Of a DNA stretch of 64,000 nt, positions 56,168 to 64,000 are shown one piece after another (the first letter of the stretch is position 1; the number at the start of each line of letters is the position of its first letter). This DNA comes from Rhodopseudomonas rhenobacensis. Lineage in GTDB: Bacteria; Pseudomonadota; Alphaproteobacteria; Rhizobiales; Xanthobacteraceae. The translations under genes and the position numbers were made by a program. The notes under the pieces are model-generated. The model was not told the DNA's origin and did not search any database. It saw only the letters and a program-made list of their open reading frames with translations. Location: NCBI RefSeq assembly GCF_014203125.1, contig NZ_JACHIH010000023.1:1-64000 (forward strand), read 5' to 3'.

Positions 56168-56554
56168 TCACCCTTTGGCGTCGCAGACCCAGGCCCGGAT
56201 CACGCATTGCTTGCCGCCGAACTCGTAGCACTTGCGGGTGGCTTCGTTGAGCGACGAGGAAATCTTCGGCTTCACCGCGTAGCCATAAGGACCGCACGGG
56301 TTCTTCATATCCACCGCCAGCGCGGCGCAGGCGCGCTTCATCGTCACCGTGGTGCAGTTGCCCTTGCATTGCTTGCGCGCCGCGGTGATCGCCGCGCTCT
56401 CGACCGGATAGTCGAACGCCTGGCCATAGGCGCCGCATCTGCCGATCGCAAAGGCGCCGGCCGCCTGCGACGGCGTGATCAGCAACAGCTCTGCGATCAG
56501 TAGCGCACAAGCCAGCACCAGCGCGCTCAAGCGCGCCGCTTCCGTCAACGTCAT
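56168..56554 (-). CDS. DUF4189 family secreted protein
   Basis: The 128-residue protein has a signal peptide (~8-32, cut after QAA) and the DUF4189 pattern: AIGRCGAYGQAFDYP, then paired cysteines in CKGNC and RACAALAVD, followed by further cysteines, most likely forming disulfides in the periplasm. Function is unknown. It is convergent with the BcsS-like gene, only 13 bp apart. Confidence 0.82.
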   Translation of the reverse strand: MTLTEAARLSALVLACALLIAELLLITPSQAAGAFAIGRCGAYGQAFDYPVESAAITAARKQCKGNCTTVTMKRACAALAVDMKNPCGPYGYAVKPKISSSLNEATRKCYEFGGKQCVIRAWVCDAKG

Positions 56555-56637
56555 AGTCCCCTCCCCCGAAGGTCAATGCCGCGGACTGTAACGAAGGGTC
56601 GTTTCAACTTGGTGAACAAAGCCCGAAGGCCGACCGC

Positions 56638-58242
56638 TCAGCCGCGGCGGGCGTCTTCCAAGGCTTGCGGGGTGTCGATGTCGAGGAAGGCGCCGGCGCC
56701 GTCGACGGTTACTTCGGCGACCGCTTCGCTGTGCTTGGCGATCAGGTGACGGGCGCCGATGTCGCCGTCCAGCGTCATCAGTTCGGCAAAGAACCGCCGC
56801 GACCACAGCACCGGGTTGCCACGCCGGCCATCGCTGACCGGCACCGCGATCAGCGCGCCGCGATCCGGCGCGAACGCCTCGATCAGCCGATCCAGCAACC
56901 GCGCATCGACCAGCGGCATGTCGCCGAGGCAGACCACGGCGCCGTCGGACGCCGCCGGCACCGCGGCGATGCCGGTTTTCACTGATGAGGCGAGGCCTTG
57001 CGCAAAATCCGGATTGTGCACCACGCGAATCTTGAGCCCGCCGAGCGCGGCTTCGACCTTGTCGGCCTGATGGCCGGTGACAACGATGACGTCGGTGGCT
57101 TTCGAGGCCAGCGCCTGTTCGACGACGATTCGCACCAGCGGCGTGCCGTTCAGTTCAGCCAGCAATTTGTTCGGCCCGCCCATCCGGGTCGAGCGGCCGG
57201 CGGCGAGAATAATCGCCGCGACCCGGCGGCTAGTCTCGGCATCGACCGGCACGCGCGGCTGCGGCCGCGTCACGATTTCCATCAACAGCCCGCCGACGCC
57301 GAGCCCGGTGATGTCCTCGCGGCTCACCGCAAGGCCGGCGAGCAATCGCATCAGCACCCAGTCGAAGCCGTTCTCCACCGGCGACCGCGCGCAGCCCGGG
57401 GCGCCCAGCACCGGCACGTCCTGCGCTTGCCCGATCAGCAACAGATTGCCGGGATCGACCGGCATGCCGAAATGCGCGATGCTGCCACCGATCCGGTCGA
57501 TCGCCGCCGGGATGACGTCGCGGCGGTCGGCGATCGCCGAGGCGCCGAACACGATCACCAGTTCGGCGCCGAGCTTGAGCAATTCCTCGATCGCCGCTGC
57601 CAGCGCGATCTCGTCATGCGCCACGCGGCGCTCTGCGATGATACTTGCGCCGGCCGGCGCCAAGCGCTCGGCGGTGACCCGCAGCGTCTTGTCGATCACC
57701 TTCGGCGCCAAGCCCGGCAGCAGCGTCGACACCACGCCGACGCGCTTGATCCGATACGGCGCGATGGTCAGCGCGCCGCCGTGTGCCGCCGCCACCGCAG
57801 CGTCGCGCAGGCTTCCTGCAACGCCGAACGGAATGATCTTCACGGTGGCGATCATCTCGCCCTCGACCACCGGCTTGAACGCCGCCAGCGTCGCAAAGGT
57901 GATCGCCTCGTCGACCCGGTTGATGCGATCGACCACCTCGCGATCGACCACCAGCACGCCGGCTTGTGCGGCGAACAGATTGGCGCGGCCGGTGAAGGCG
58001 CGCTCGACGGTGACGCCCTCGCCCGCCACCGCCTCCGCGACACTGGCCGCGGCGACGTCCTCGGAGACGTCGCCTTGCTCAAGCTGCACCACGACGATCT
58101 CGTTGACGCCGGCCGCGGTGAGCGCGGCCACCTCGGCATCGCCGATCAGCGTGCCTTTCTTCAACAGCAGCGCGCCCCGGCGCAGCGTATGCACGGTGAC
58201 GCCGCCGATCGCATCAGCCGGGGCGACCGGGCCGAACTTCAC
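56638..58242 (-). CDS. Molybdopterin-binding and MobA-like nucleotidyltransferase fusion for Mo-cofactor maturation
   Basis: The protein has 534 residues. The N-terminal ~340 form a MoaB/MogA-like molybdopterin-binding domain (LVIVFGASAIADRRDVIPAA). The C-terminal ~190 are a MobA/MocA-like transferase (VAAIILAAGRSTRMGGPNKLL, VVCLGDMPLVD). It would attach cytidine to molybdopterin, giving the MCD cofactor used by CO-dehydrogenase/xanthine-oxidase enzymes. The GTG start at 58242 overlaps the stop of the XdhC gene. It is the last gene of the cox operon. Confidence 0.88.
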   Translation of the reverse strand: MKFGPVAPADAIGGVTVHTLRRGALLLKKGTLIGDAEVAALTAAGVNEIVVVQLEQGDVSEDVAAASVAEAVAGEGVTVERAFTGRANLFAAQAGVLVVDREVVDRINRVDEAITFATLAAFKPVVEGEMIATVKIIPFGVAGSLRDAAVAAAHGGALTIAPYRIKRVGVVSTLLPGLAPKVIDKTLRVTAERLAPAGASIIAERRVAHDEIALAAAIEELLKLGAELVIVFGASAIADRRDVIPAAIDRIGGSIAHFGMPVDPGNLLLIGQAQDVPVLGAPGCARSPVENGFDWVLMRLLAGLAVSREDITGLGVGGLLMEIVTRPQPRVPVDAETSRRVAAIILAAGRSTRMGGPNKLLAELNGTPLVRIVVEQALASKATDVIVVTGHQADKVEAALGGLKIRVVHNPDFAQGLASSVKTGIAAVPAASDGAVVCLGDMPLVDARLLDRLIEAFAPDRGALIAVPVSDGRRGNPVLWSRRFFAELMTLDGDIGARHLIAKHSEAVAEVTVDGAGAFLDIDTPQALEDARRG

Positions 58243-58931
58243 GACGCGCTCGCTTTCGGCAGCCGCAGCGTCGCGGTGATTTCCGCCATGATCGAAACCG
58301 CGATCTCCGACGGCGACACCGCGCCGATCGCAAGCCCGATCGGGGCGTGAATTTTCGCGATGTCGGAATCGCTGGCGCCCTGCGCCTTCAAGCGATCGGC
58401 GCGTCGGGCGTGGGTCTTCTTCGAGCCGAGCGCGCCGATATAGAAACAATCGCGGGCGAAGGCGTGCAACAGCGCCGGATCGTCGATCTTCGGATCGTGC
58501 GTCACCGCGACGAAGGCGGTGTAATGATCGACATTGAGCGGCGGCAGCGCCAGCTCCGGCCATTCGGCAATCAGCGGCACGTCGGGAAAGCGTTCGACAC
58601 TGGCAAACGCGGTGCGCGGATCGACCACGGTGACGTCGTAGCCGAGCGAGCGCGCCAGCGGCGCCAGCGCCTGGCTGATATGCACCGCGCCGACGATCAC
58701 GAGCTTGGCGGTCGGCGCGTGGACGTTGAGGAACAGTTTCTTGCCGTCGACCTCGACGCTGCCGCTTTTGCCCATCCGCAATTGCTTGGCGAGCGCGTCG
58801 CGCAAAGGATCGGCGGCGAAATCGGCGGCCTTCACCAGCCGCTGCTCGCCGCTACTGATGTCGGTGACGACGATGGCGGGACGGCGCGCGGCGCGCTCGG
58901 CATTCAGTTCGGTCAGCGTCGAAAGCTTCAC
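58239..58931 (-). CDS. XdhC-family maturation factor, Rossmann-type
   Basis: The 230-residue protein carries the XdhC C-terminal Rossmann domain (LVIVGAVHISQALAPLARSLG, VDPRTAF, YIGALGSKKTHARRADRL, IGLAIGAVSPSEIAVSIMAEI). XdhC proteins protect and sulfurate the Mo cofactor before insertion. Its stop overlaps the next gene (GTGA), and it follows the small XdhC protein gene by 2 nt. In the Oligotropha scheme it matches CoxF or CoxI. Confidence 0.88.
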   Translation of the reverse strand: MKLSTLTELNAERAARRPAIVVTDISSGEQRLVKAADFAADPLRDALAKQLRMGKSGSVEVDGKKLFLNVHAPTAKLVIVGAVHISQALAPLARSLGYDVTVVDPRTAFASVERFPDVPLIAEWPELALPPLNVDHYTAFVAVTHDPKIDDPALLHAFARDCFYIGALGSKKTHARRADRLKAQGASDSDIAKIHAPIGLAIGAVSPSEIAVSIMAEITATLRLPKASAS

Positions 58932-58933
58932 GA

Positions 58934-59257
58934 CTAATCGACCTTCTCGACGAAGACCCGAATGGTGCCGCCGCAGGACAAGCCCACCTGCCAGGCAGTC
59001 TCGTCGGCGACGCCGAATTCCAACAGCTTCGGCTCGCCGCTCTGGATCACGTCGAGCGCTTCGGTGACCACCGCGCCCTCGACGCAGCCGCCCGACACCG
59101 AGCCGAGAAAGGTGCCGTCGTCGTTGATCACCAGGCTGGAGCCGGCCGGCCGCGGCGCCGAGCCCCAGGTCTCGACCACGGTCGCCAGCGCGACGCCGTG
59201 GCCAGCGTTGCGCCAGTCCTCGGCGGCTTGCAGAATGTCGTCGTCGCGATTGAGCAT
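58934..59257 (-). CDS. XdhC N-terminal-domain protein
   Basis: The 107-residue protein corresponds to the XdhC/CoxI N-terminal domain (GHGVALATVVETWGSAPRPAGS, GSVSGGCVEGAVV, VGLSCGGTIRVFVE) with two conserved Cys in SGGCVEG and LSCGG. It would work with the Rossmann partner encoded 2 nt downstream, the two together making a complete XdhC. It is probably a Mo-cofactor handling or sulfuration factor. Confidence 0.88.
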   Translation of the reverse strand: MLNRDDDILQAAEDWRNAGHGVALATVVETWGSAPRPAGSSLVINDDGTFLGSVSGGCVEGAVVTEALDVIQSGEPKLLEFGVADETAWQVGLSCGGTIRVFVEKVD

Positions 59258-59270
59258 GCGAACTCTTTCT

Positions 59271-60473
59271 TCAGGCCGCGGACCGGATCAGCGCGCGCTG
59301 ATGCACCGGCGGCGGCGCGGACAGCGCGGCGATCAGCGCCTGCATCGAGGTCAAGTTATGCACCGGGCGGAATTCGTCAACGTGCGGCAGCATCATTTTG
59401 ATGCCCTGCGCCTTGGCCTCGAAGCCGCCGAACCGCAGCAGCGGGTTGAGCCAGATCAGCCGCCGGCAGGAGCGGTGCAGCCGGTCCATCTCGAACGACA
59501 GCTTGGCGTCGGCCTCGCGCTCCAGCCCGTCGGAGATCAGCAGCACGATGGCGCCCTGCCCCAGCACGCGGCGCGCCCATTGCTTGTTGAAGACGTGCAG
59601 CGACGCCGAAATCCGCGTGCCGCCGGCCCAATCCTCCACCGCCGACGAACAATTCGCCAGCGCCTCGTCGGGGTCGCGCTCGCGCAGCGCGCGGGTGACG
59701 TTGGTGAGCCTGGTGCCGAACAGGAACACCGAGACGCGCTTGCGGGCGTCGGTGATGGCGTGCAGGAAATGCAGGAATAATCGGGTGTATTCGCTCATCG
59801 AGCCGGAGATATCGAGCAAGGCCACGATCGGCGACGGCCTGTCGATGCGGCCGAGCTTGCGGATATCGACGATGTCGCCGCCGGTGCGCAGGCTGCCGCG
59901 CAACGTGCGGCGCAGATCGAGCCGCAAGCCGTGCTGATCCGGCGCGTGGCGCCGCGTGCGCAATTCGGCCTGCGGCAACCGCATCTGCGCGATCGCGCGG
60001 GTCACCTGCGCGATCTCGGCGGCGCTCATCTGCGCAAAGTCTTTCTTCTGCAGGATTTCCTTGTCGGACACCGACAGCCGCAACTCCTGCTCCTGCTGTT
60101 GCGGCACCTCGTGCGTCGCCGGCTGCGCCAGCGCGTCCTGCACGCGGCGCGACGCCGGCTTCAGCTTTTTCTTGGCGTGGTCCGGCAACGGAATAGAATC
60201 CAGCATGTGCTTCCAGTCCTCGGCGGCGCGGAAGAACAACGCGAAGGCTTGTGCGAACACCAGAGCGTGCTCGTGCCGCTTGACGAAGATCGCCTGCAGC
60301 GTGGCGTACAGATCGCCGCGATTGCCGATCTCGATCAACTGCATCGCATTCAGCGCGTCGATCACCGCGCCCGGCCCGACCGGCAGCCCGGCGGCGCGCA
60401 ACGCGCGGGCGAAGCCGACGATGTTGTCGGCCATCATGCCGGTGGGAGGATTGAGGTGATCGATGATCGTCAT
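59271..60473 (-). CDS. coxE: CoxE-like VWA-domain protein
   Basis: The 400-residue protein has an N-terminal helical region (~10-190) and a C-terminal von Willebrand A domain with the metal site DISGSMS (~215-225). In CO dehydrogenase maturation CoxE works with the MoxR ATPase CoxD to build the Mo-S-Cu site. It follows the MoxR gene after a 215-bp gap containing a repeat and is 13 nt before the XdhC genes. Confidence 0.9.
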   Translation of the reverse strand: MTIIDHLNPPTGMMADNIVGFARALRAAGLPVGPGAVIDALNAMQLIEIGNRGDLYATLQAIFVKRHEHALVFAQAFALFFRAAEDWKHMLDSIPLPDHAKKKLKPASRRVQDALAQPATHEVPQQQEQELRLSVSDKEILQKKDFAQMSAAEIAQVTRAIAQMRLPQAELRTRRHAPDQHGLRLDLRRTLRGSLRTGGDIVDIRKLGRIDRPSPIVALLDISGSMSEYTRLFLHFLHAITDARKRVSVFLFGTRLTNVTRALRERDPDEALANCSSAVEDWAGGTRISASLHVFNKQWARRVLGQGAIVLLISDGLEREADAKLSFEMDRLHRSCRRLIWLNPLLRFGGFEAKAQGIKMMLPHVDEFRPVHNLTSMQALIAALSAPPPVHQRALIRSAA

Positions 60474-60531
60474 GGGACTCGTCCGAATTTCTTTCGAGTG
60501 TCAGTCGAGGCGTCACGGCACCGGAAGCGAG

Positions 60532-60639
60532 CTCCCTCTCCCATGGGGAGAGGGTTGGGGTGAGGGGGTACGGTCTATCGAAAGGGCGCAACCCCTCACC
60601 CGGCGCTACGCGCCGACCTCTCCCCATGGGAGAGGTGAA
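60532..60639. repeat. Element A-related variant inside the cox operon
   Basis: Hairpin CCCTCTCCCATGGGGAGAGGG opens it. Then GGGTGAGG-type and CCTCACCC blocks pair, CGGCGCTACGCGCCG forms an inner hairpin, and CCTCTCCCCATGGGAGAGG closes it. The loops differ from other A copies (CATG rather than TTGC). It lies in the gap between moxR/coxD and coxE. Confidence 0.75.
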
Positions 60640-60688
60640 GACCGCGCTCGATGCGCCGCATTCCCCCAAAATCTAACTTAGAACGCAG

Positions 60689-61597
60689 CTATTCGCTCAC
60701 CGCTTCCTTCAGCACCTTCTGCAGCGTGTCGCCCTGCATCCGCGTGATGTCGTCCTGATACTTCAACAAGGCGCCGAGCGTATCGCCGACCACCTGCGCG
60801 GTCAGCGCGCGGGCGTCGAGTTCGGTCAGCGCGGTGGCCCAGTCGAGCGTTTCGGCGACGCCGGGCGATTTGTAGAAATCCTGCTCGCGCAACGCTTGCA
60901 CGAACCGCACCACCTGCTGCGACAACTTGGCGGAGATATTCGGCACCCGGGATTTCACGATCGCCAGCTCGCGCTCGGCTGAGGGATAATCAACCCAGTG
61001 ATACAGACAACGCCGCTTCAGCGCGTCGTGGATCTCGCGGGTGCGGTTCGAGGTGACGATCACGATCGGCGGCGTCGGCGCCTTGATGGTGCCGAACTCC
61101 GGGATCGTCACCTGGAAATCGGAGAGGATTTCCAGCAGATAGGCTTCGAACGCTTCGTCGGCGCGGTCGAGTTCGTCGATCAACAACACCGGGCTTCCTG
61201 CGACGTCGGGCTGCAGCGCCTGCAGCAGCGGCCGCTTGATCAGATAGCGCTCGGCGAAGATGTCGCTGGATAGCTGGTCGCGGTCGGTGTCGCCGGCGGC
61301 TTCGGCGAGCCGGATCGCGATCATCTGCGCGGCGCTGTTCCACTCGTACACCGCGGACGCGATATCGAGGCCTTCGTAGCACTGCAGCCGGATCAGCTTG
61401 CGGTCGAGTGCGGCCGCCAACACCTTGGCGATCTCGGTCTTGCCGACCCCGGCTTCGCCTTCGAGAAACAGCGGCCGCCCCATGCGCAGCGCGAGATACG
61501 TCACCGTCGCAAGCTGGCGCTCGGCGAGATAGCCTTGGTTGGTCAAGAGCTCCAGCGTGGCGTCGACGGATCCGGGCAAGGCGGTGGCTGCGGTCAT
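60689..61597 (-). CDS. coxD: MoxR-family AAA ATPase, CoxD-like
   Basis: The 302-residue AAA+ protein has Walker A GEAGVGKTE (~40-48), Walker B VLLIDELDRADE and sensor VTSNRTREIHDALKRRC. CoxD is a chaperone that unfolds or remodels the apo-enzyme for sulfur and copper insertion with CoxE. It starts 6 nt after the coxM stop. The absence of coxL in the cluster means its client must be elsewhere. Confidence 0.92.
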   Translation of the reverse strand: MTAATALPGSVDATLELLTNQGYLAERQLATVTYLALRMGRPLFLEGEAGVGKTEIAKVLAAALDRKLIRLQCYEGLDIASAVYEWNSAAQMIAIRLAEAAGDTDRDQLSSDIFAERYLIKRPLLQALQPDVAGSPVLLIDELDRADEAFEAYLLEILSDFQVTIPEFGTIKAPTPPIVIVTSNRTREIHDALKRRCLYHWVDYPSAERELAIVKSRVPNISAKLSQQVVRFVQALREQDFYKSPGVAETLDWATALTELDARALTAQVVGDTLGALLKYQDDITRMQGDTLQKVLKEAVSE

Positions 61598-61603
61598 CGC
61601 GTG

Positions 61604-62455
61604 CTACCCCACCGACGGCTGGGTCGGGTCGGGCTCAGGCAGTTCCTTCTCCGGCTTGGCATTGGCGGCCTCGACCGCGCGCTTCGCCAGCACGCCGATC
61701 AGATGCGCGCGATATTCGGCGCTGCCGTGCAGGTCGCTATTGAGGCCGTCGGCGTCGACGTGGATGCCGTCCAGCGCCTTCGGCGAAAAACGCTTCTTCA
61801 GCGCCTCCTCGAAGGCGGTGACGCGAAATACGCCCTCGGAGCCGGCGCCGGTCACGGTGACGCGGACGTCGGACGGCCGCTTGGCGACGAACACGCCGAC
61901 CAGCGCGTAGCGCGACGCCTGATTGCGGAACTTGATGTAGGCGGCCTTCTTCGGAATCGGGAACGAGACCTTGGTGATGATTTCGTCCGGCTCCAGTGCG
62001 GTGGTGAACAGCCCCTGGAAGAACTCCTCCGGCTTCAGCTTGCGCTTGTTGGTGACGATGGTGGCGCCGAGCGCCAGCACCGCCGCCGGATAGTCCGCGG
62101 TCGGATCATTGTTGGCGAGCGAACCGCCGATCGTGCCCTTGTGGCGCACCGCCGGATCGCCGATCAGCGAGGCGAGTTCAGCCAAGGCCGGGATCGCCTC
62201 GCCGACGATTGCGGAAGCCGCGACGTCGGCGTGCTTGGCGGTGGCGCCGATCACCAGAGAGCGGCCCTTGATCTCGATGCCGTCGAGCCCCTCGACATGC
62301 GACAGGTCGACCAGATGCGGCGGCGCCGCGAGGCGCTGCTTCATCACCGGCAGCAGCGTGTGGCCGCCGGCGATCAGCTTGGCGTCCTCGTTCTTGAGCA
62401 GGATATTCGCGGCCTGCCGCACGGTCGCCGGGCGATGATATTTGAATTCGTACAT
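61604..62455 (-). CDS. coxM: CO dehydrogenase-type medium (FAD) subunit
   Basis: The 283-residue FAD-binding subunit has the two flavin motifs AGGHTLLPVMK (~32-42) and TIGGSLANNDPTADYP (~110-125) of the CoxM/CutM family. It transfers electrons from the Fe-S subunit to quinone. It lies only 40 bp from the stop of coxS. The large catalytic subunit gene, normally next to these, is not between them or nearby. Confidence 0.92.
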   Translation of the reverse strand: MYEFKYHRPATVRQAANILLKNEDAKLIAGGHTLLPVMKQRLAAPPHLVDLSHVEGLDGIEIKGRSLVIGATAKHADVAASAIVGEAIPALAELASLIGDPAVRHKGTIGGSLANNDPTADYPAAVLALGATIVTNKRKLKPEEFFQGLFTTALEPDEIITKVSFPIPKKAAYIKFRNQASRYALVGVFVAKRPSDVRVTVTGAGSEGVFRVTAFEEALKKRFSPKALDGIHVDADGLNSDLHGSAEYRAHLIGVLAKRAVEAANAKPEKELPEPDPTQPSVG

Positions 62456-62495
62456 GAGGTCCTCGGGATCGCTTGCGACGCTGCAGCGGACAGAG

Positions 62496-62981
62496 TTACG
62501 TCAGATCGGAATTGCCCATCGCCTTGGCCCCGGCGGCGATCGATTCGACGATGTTCTGATAGCCGGTGCAGCGGCACAGATTGCCTTCGAGCTCTTCGCG
62601 AATGGTGTGATCGCTGAGGTCATGGCCCTTGCGATGCACCAGATCGACCGCGGTCATGATCATGCCCGGGGTACAGAACCCGCATTGCAGCCCGTGATGC
62701 TCGCGAAACGCTTCCTGCATCGGATGCAGCGGCGCGCCGTCGGCGGCGAGCCCCTCGATCGTGGTGACGCTGTGGCCGTCGGCCATCACCGCGAGCGTGG
62801 TGCAGGACTTCACCGCTTTGCCGTCGAGATGCACCACGCAGGCGCCGCATTGCGAGGTGTCGCAGCCGACATGGGTGCCGGTGAGCCGCAGATTTTCGCG
62901 CAGGAACTGCACCAGCAAGGTGCGCGGGTCGACGTTCGCGGTGACGGGATTGCCATTCACGATCAGGGAAATTTTCGCCAT
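62496..62981 (-). CDS. coxS: CO dehydrogenase-type small [2Fe-2S] subunit
   Basis: The 161-residue protein has two [2Fe-2S] clusters: the plant-type site in [12 protein letters not shown] and the helical site in [10 protein letters not shown] plus CRCTGY. The start ATG 62981 has AGAGAG upstream; a GTG 62987 is possible. It passes electrons from the Mo site of a large subunit to CoxM. Length and motifs are normal for the family. Confidence 0.92.
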   Translation of the reverse strand: MAKISLIVNGNPVTANVDPRTLLVQFLRENLRLTGTHVGCDTSQCGACVVHLDGKAVKSCTTLAVMADGHSVTTIEGLAADGAPLHPMQEAFREHHGLQCGFCTPGMIMTAVDLVHRKGHDLSDHTIREELEGNLCRCTGYQNIVESIAAGAKAMGNSDLT

Positions 62982-63170
62982 CAGCACTCTCTTGATCCGC
63001 GCCGCCGCGTTGGACGGCAGAGCGTCATGATATTGGTCCGACTATCTACGTTTGTTGTTCGCTTGCCGGTTCCGCCACATCTTATGGACCATCGCCGCGG
63101 TCGGCAACATGGCGAGGGCGGCCGCGGCGCAGCCAAATCCGCCGATCCGCAGTCAAAACAACTTGATCGC

Positions 63171-63638
63171 TCAGGCGTCGGATTGCACCGCCGGCTGCAC
63201 CGCCTTGCCGAAATTCGAGAAGAACTCGTCGGCGAGTTTCTTCGCCGAGCCGTTGATCAGCCGCTGCCCGAGCTGCGCCAGCTTGCCGCCGATATGGGCT
63301 TCGACATTGTAGGACAACAGCGTGCCGCCTTCGTTGTCGGTCAGCCCGACGGTGGCGCCGCCCTTGGCGAAACCGGCGACGCCGCCCTCACCTTCGCCGG
63401 TGATGGTGTAGCCGTTCGGCGGATCGAGATCGGTGAGGGTGACGCGGCCCTTGAAGCGCGCCGACACCGGCCCGACCTTCAATTTGGCGACGGCGCGAAA
63501 GCCCTCGGCGTCCTCGGTCTTTTCCAGCTCCTCGCAGCCCGGGATGCAGGCCTTCAGCACTTCGGGATCGTTGAGTTTTTCCCACACCAGCGCACGCGGC
63601 GCGACGAGGTGGACCTCGCCGCTCATCGTCATGGCCAT
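63171..63638 (-). CDS. coxG: CoxG-like SRPBCC protein
   Basis: The 155-residue protein has the START/SRPBCC fold of the CoxG group (MSGEVHLVAPRALVWEKLNDPE, CIPGCEELEKTE, GGKLAQLGQRLI). CoxG is reported to anchor CO dehydrogenase to the membrane and is found with many Mo-hydroxylase operons. The ATG at 63638 has GGGAGG 8 nt upstream. It is the first gene of the minus-strand cox unit, ~190 bp before coxS. Confidence 0.88.
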   Translation of the reverse strand: MAMTMSGEVHLVAPRALVWEKLNDPEVLKACIPGCEELEKTEDAEGFRAVAKLKVGPVSARFKGRVTLTDLDPPNGYTITGEGEGGVAGFAKGGATVGLTDNEGGTLLSYNVEAHIGGKLAQLGQRLINGSAKKLADEFFSNFGKAVQPAVQSDA

Positions 63639-63916
63639 CGACTATCCTCCCTTAGGGCCGCCTTGCTCGGCGGCGCTGTTCGTCGAGTAAAGCACGGCTG
63701 CGGGAAAAGAAAAAGCTTGGCAGAATCGCGATGATACAGCATCGCCCAGCCACCACAATCGGCCGGAGCCGCCGCCATGACCTGCGTCCCACGCATCATC
63801 ACCGGGCTGCAAGCTGTCAGCCGCGGCCGCCCGGGCGCCGCGCTCGACGCGGCCGGCCGTGCACCGCACAATCGCACGGCACCGCGCCGTGCCGTCCTTT
63901 CACATGGAGACCACAG

Positions 63917-64000
63917 ATGCCGCTGATCGATGCCGACGGTTGCCTGTTGAACGTGTCGGTGGAGGGCCGCGACGGCGCGCCGACCCTGATGCTGTCGAAT
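63917..64000 (+). CDS. pcaD: Start of a 3-oxoadipate enol-lactonase-like alpha/beta hydrolase (partial)
   Basis: Only the first 28 residues are present. They begin MPLIDADGCLLNVSVEGRDG and end APTLMLSN, matching PcaD-type hydrolases of the beta-ketoadipate pathway, which follow this with a Ser-Leu-Gly stretch. GGAG lies 7 nt before the ATG. It is divergent from the cox unit, with 278 bp between. The rest runs off the window. Confidence 0.65.
   Translation, partial: MPLIDADGCLLNVSVEGRDGAPTLMLSN

Overview
The window is GC-rich chromosomal DNA from an alphaproteobacterium of the Nitrobacteraceae (Rhodopseudomonas/Bradyrhizobium clade). This rests on the base composition, a ferredoxin reductase closely matching palustrisredoxin reductase of Rhodopseudomonas palustris, PHA phasins, many CoA-dependent catabolic genes, and families of palindromic intergenic repeats. 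I saw no rRNA, tRNA, CRISPR array, transposase or phage gene. About 57 protein genes or gene fragments are supported.

Layout. 0-7 kb: the tail of an unknown gene, an OmpA-like envelope protein with a natural EAAAK helix, PEP carboxylase, an FAD oxidoreductase gene broken by an internal deletion, a PilZ protein and a small membrane protein. 7-12.3 kb: a hybrid sensor kinase, then a YeiH-type permease with its LysR regulator. 12.5-18.8 kb: acyl-CoA metabolism (three crotonases, an SDR, an acyl-CoA ligase). 19-25.7 kb: 3-oxo-tetronate kinase and 2-oxo-tetronate isomerase, a hydrolase-OsmC fusion, a molybdopterin oxidoreductase, an amidase and an Arg/Pro-tailed membrane protein. 26-35.2 kb: two divergent units around a LysR gene, one with an M20 amidohydrolase and a 2-hydroxyacid dehydrogenase, the other with a DUF1445 protein and a complete Liv-type ABC transporter. 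35.3-37.1 kb: the other half of the threonate pathway (decarboxylase and dehydrogenase). 37.2-42.3 kb: phasin, a PhaE/PhaM-like protein, three alpha/beta hydrolases and a DUF6489 protein. 42.4-48.9 kb: a DadA-like oxidase and a TetR-adaptor-RND efflux operon. 49.2-56.6 kb: a PfkB kinase, ferredoxin reductase, a lipid-linked glycosyltransferase pair with a possible 36-residue membrane protein upstream, DUF72, BcsS and DUF4189 proteins. 56.6-63.6 kb: a carbon-monoxide-dehydrogenase-type (cox) operon with small and medium subunits and maturation factors but no large catalytic subunit. The window ends in the start of a pcaD-like gene.

Intergenic DNA is rich in dispersed palindromic elements (called A to E here). 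Two ~540-bp copies of element D lie in inverted orientation 25 kb apart. A 128-bp element at 12.34-12.47 kb is predicted by eye to fold as a cloverleaf. The most interesting points are the cox operon without its catalytic subunit, the EAAAK spacer protein, the cloverleaf element, the inverted element D pair, the split threonate pathway, the uncharacterised LysR/DUF1445/Liv locus and a clear TetR operator.
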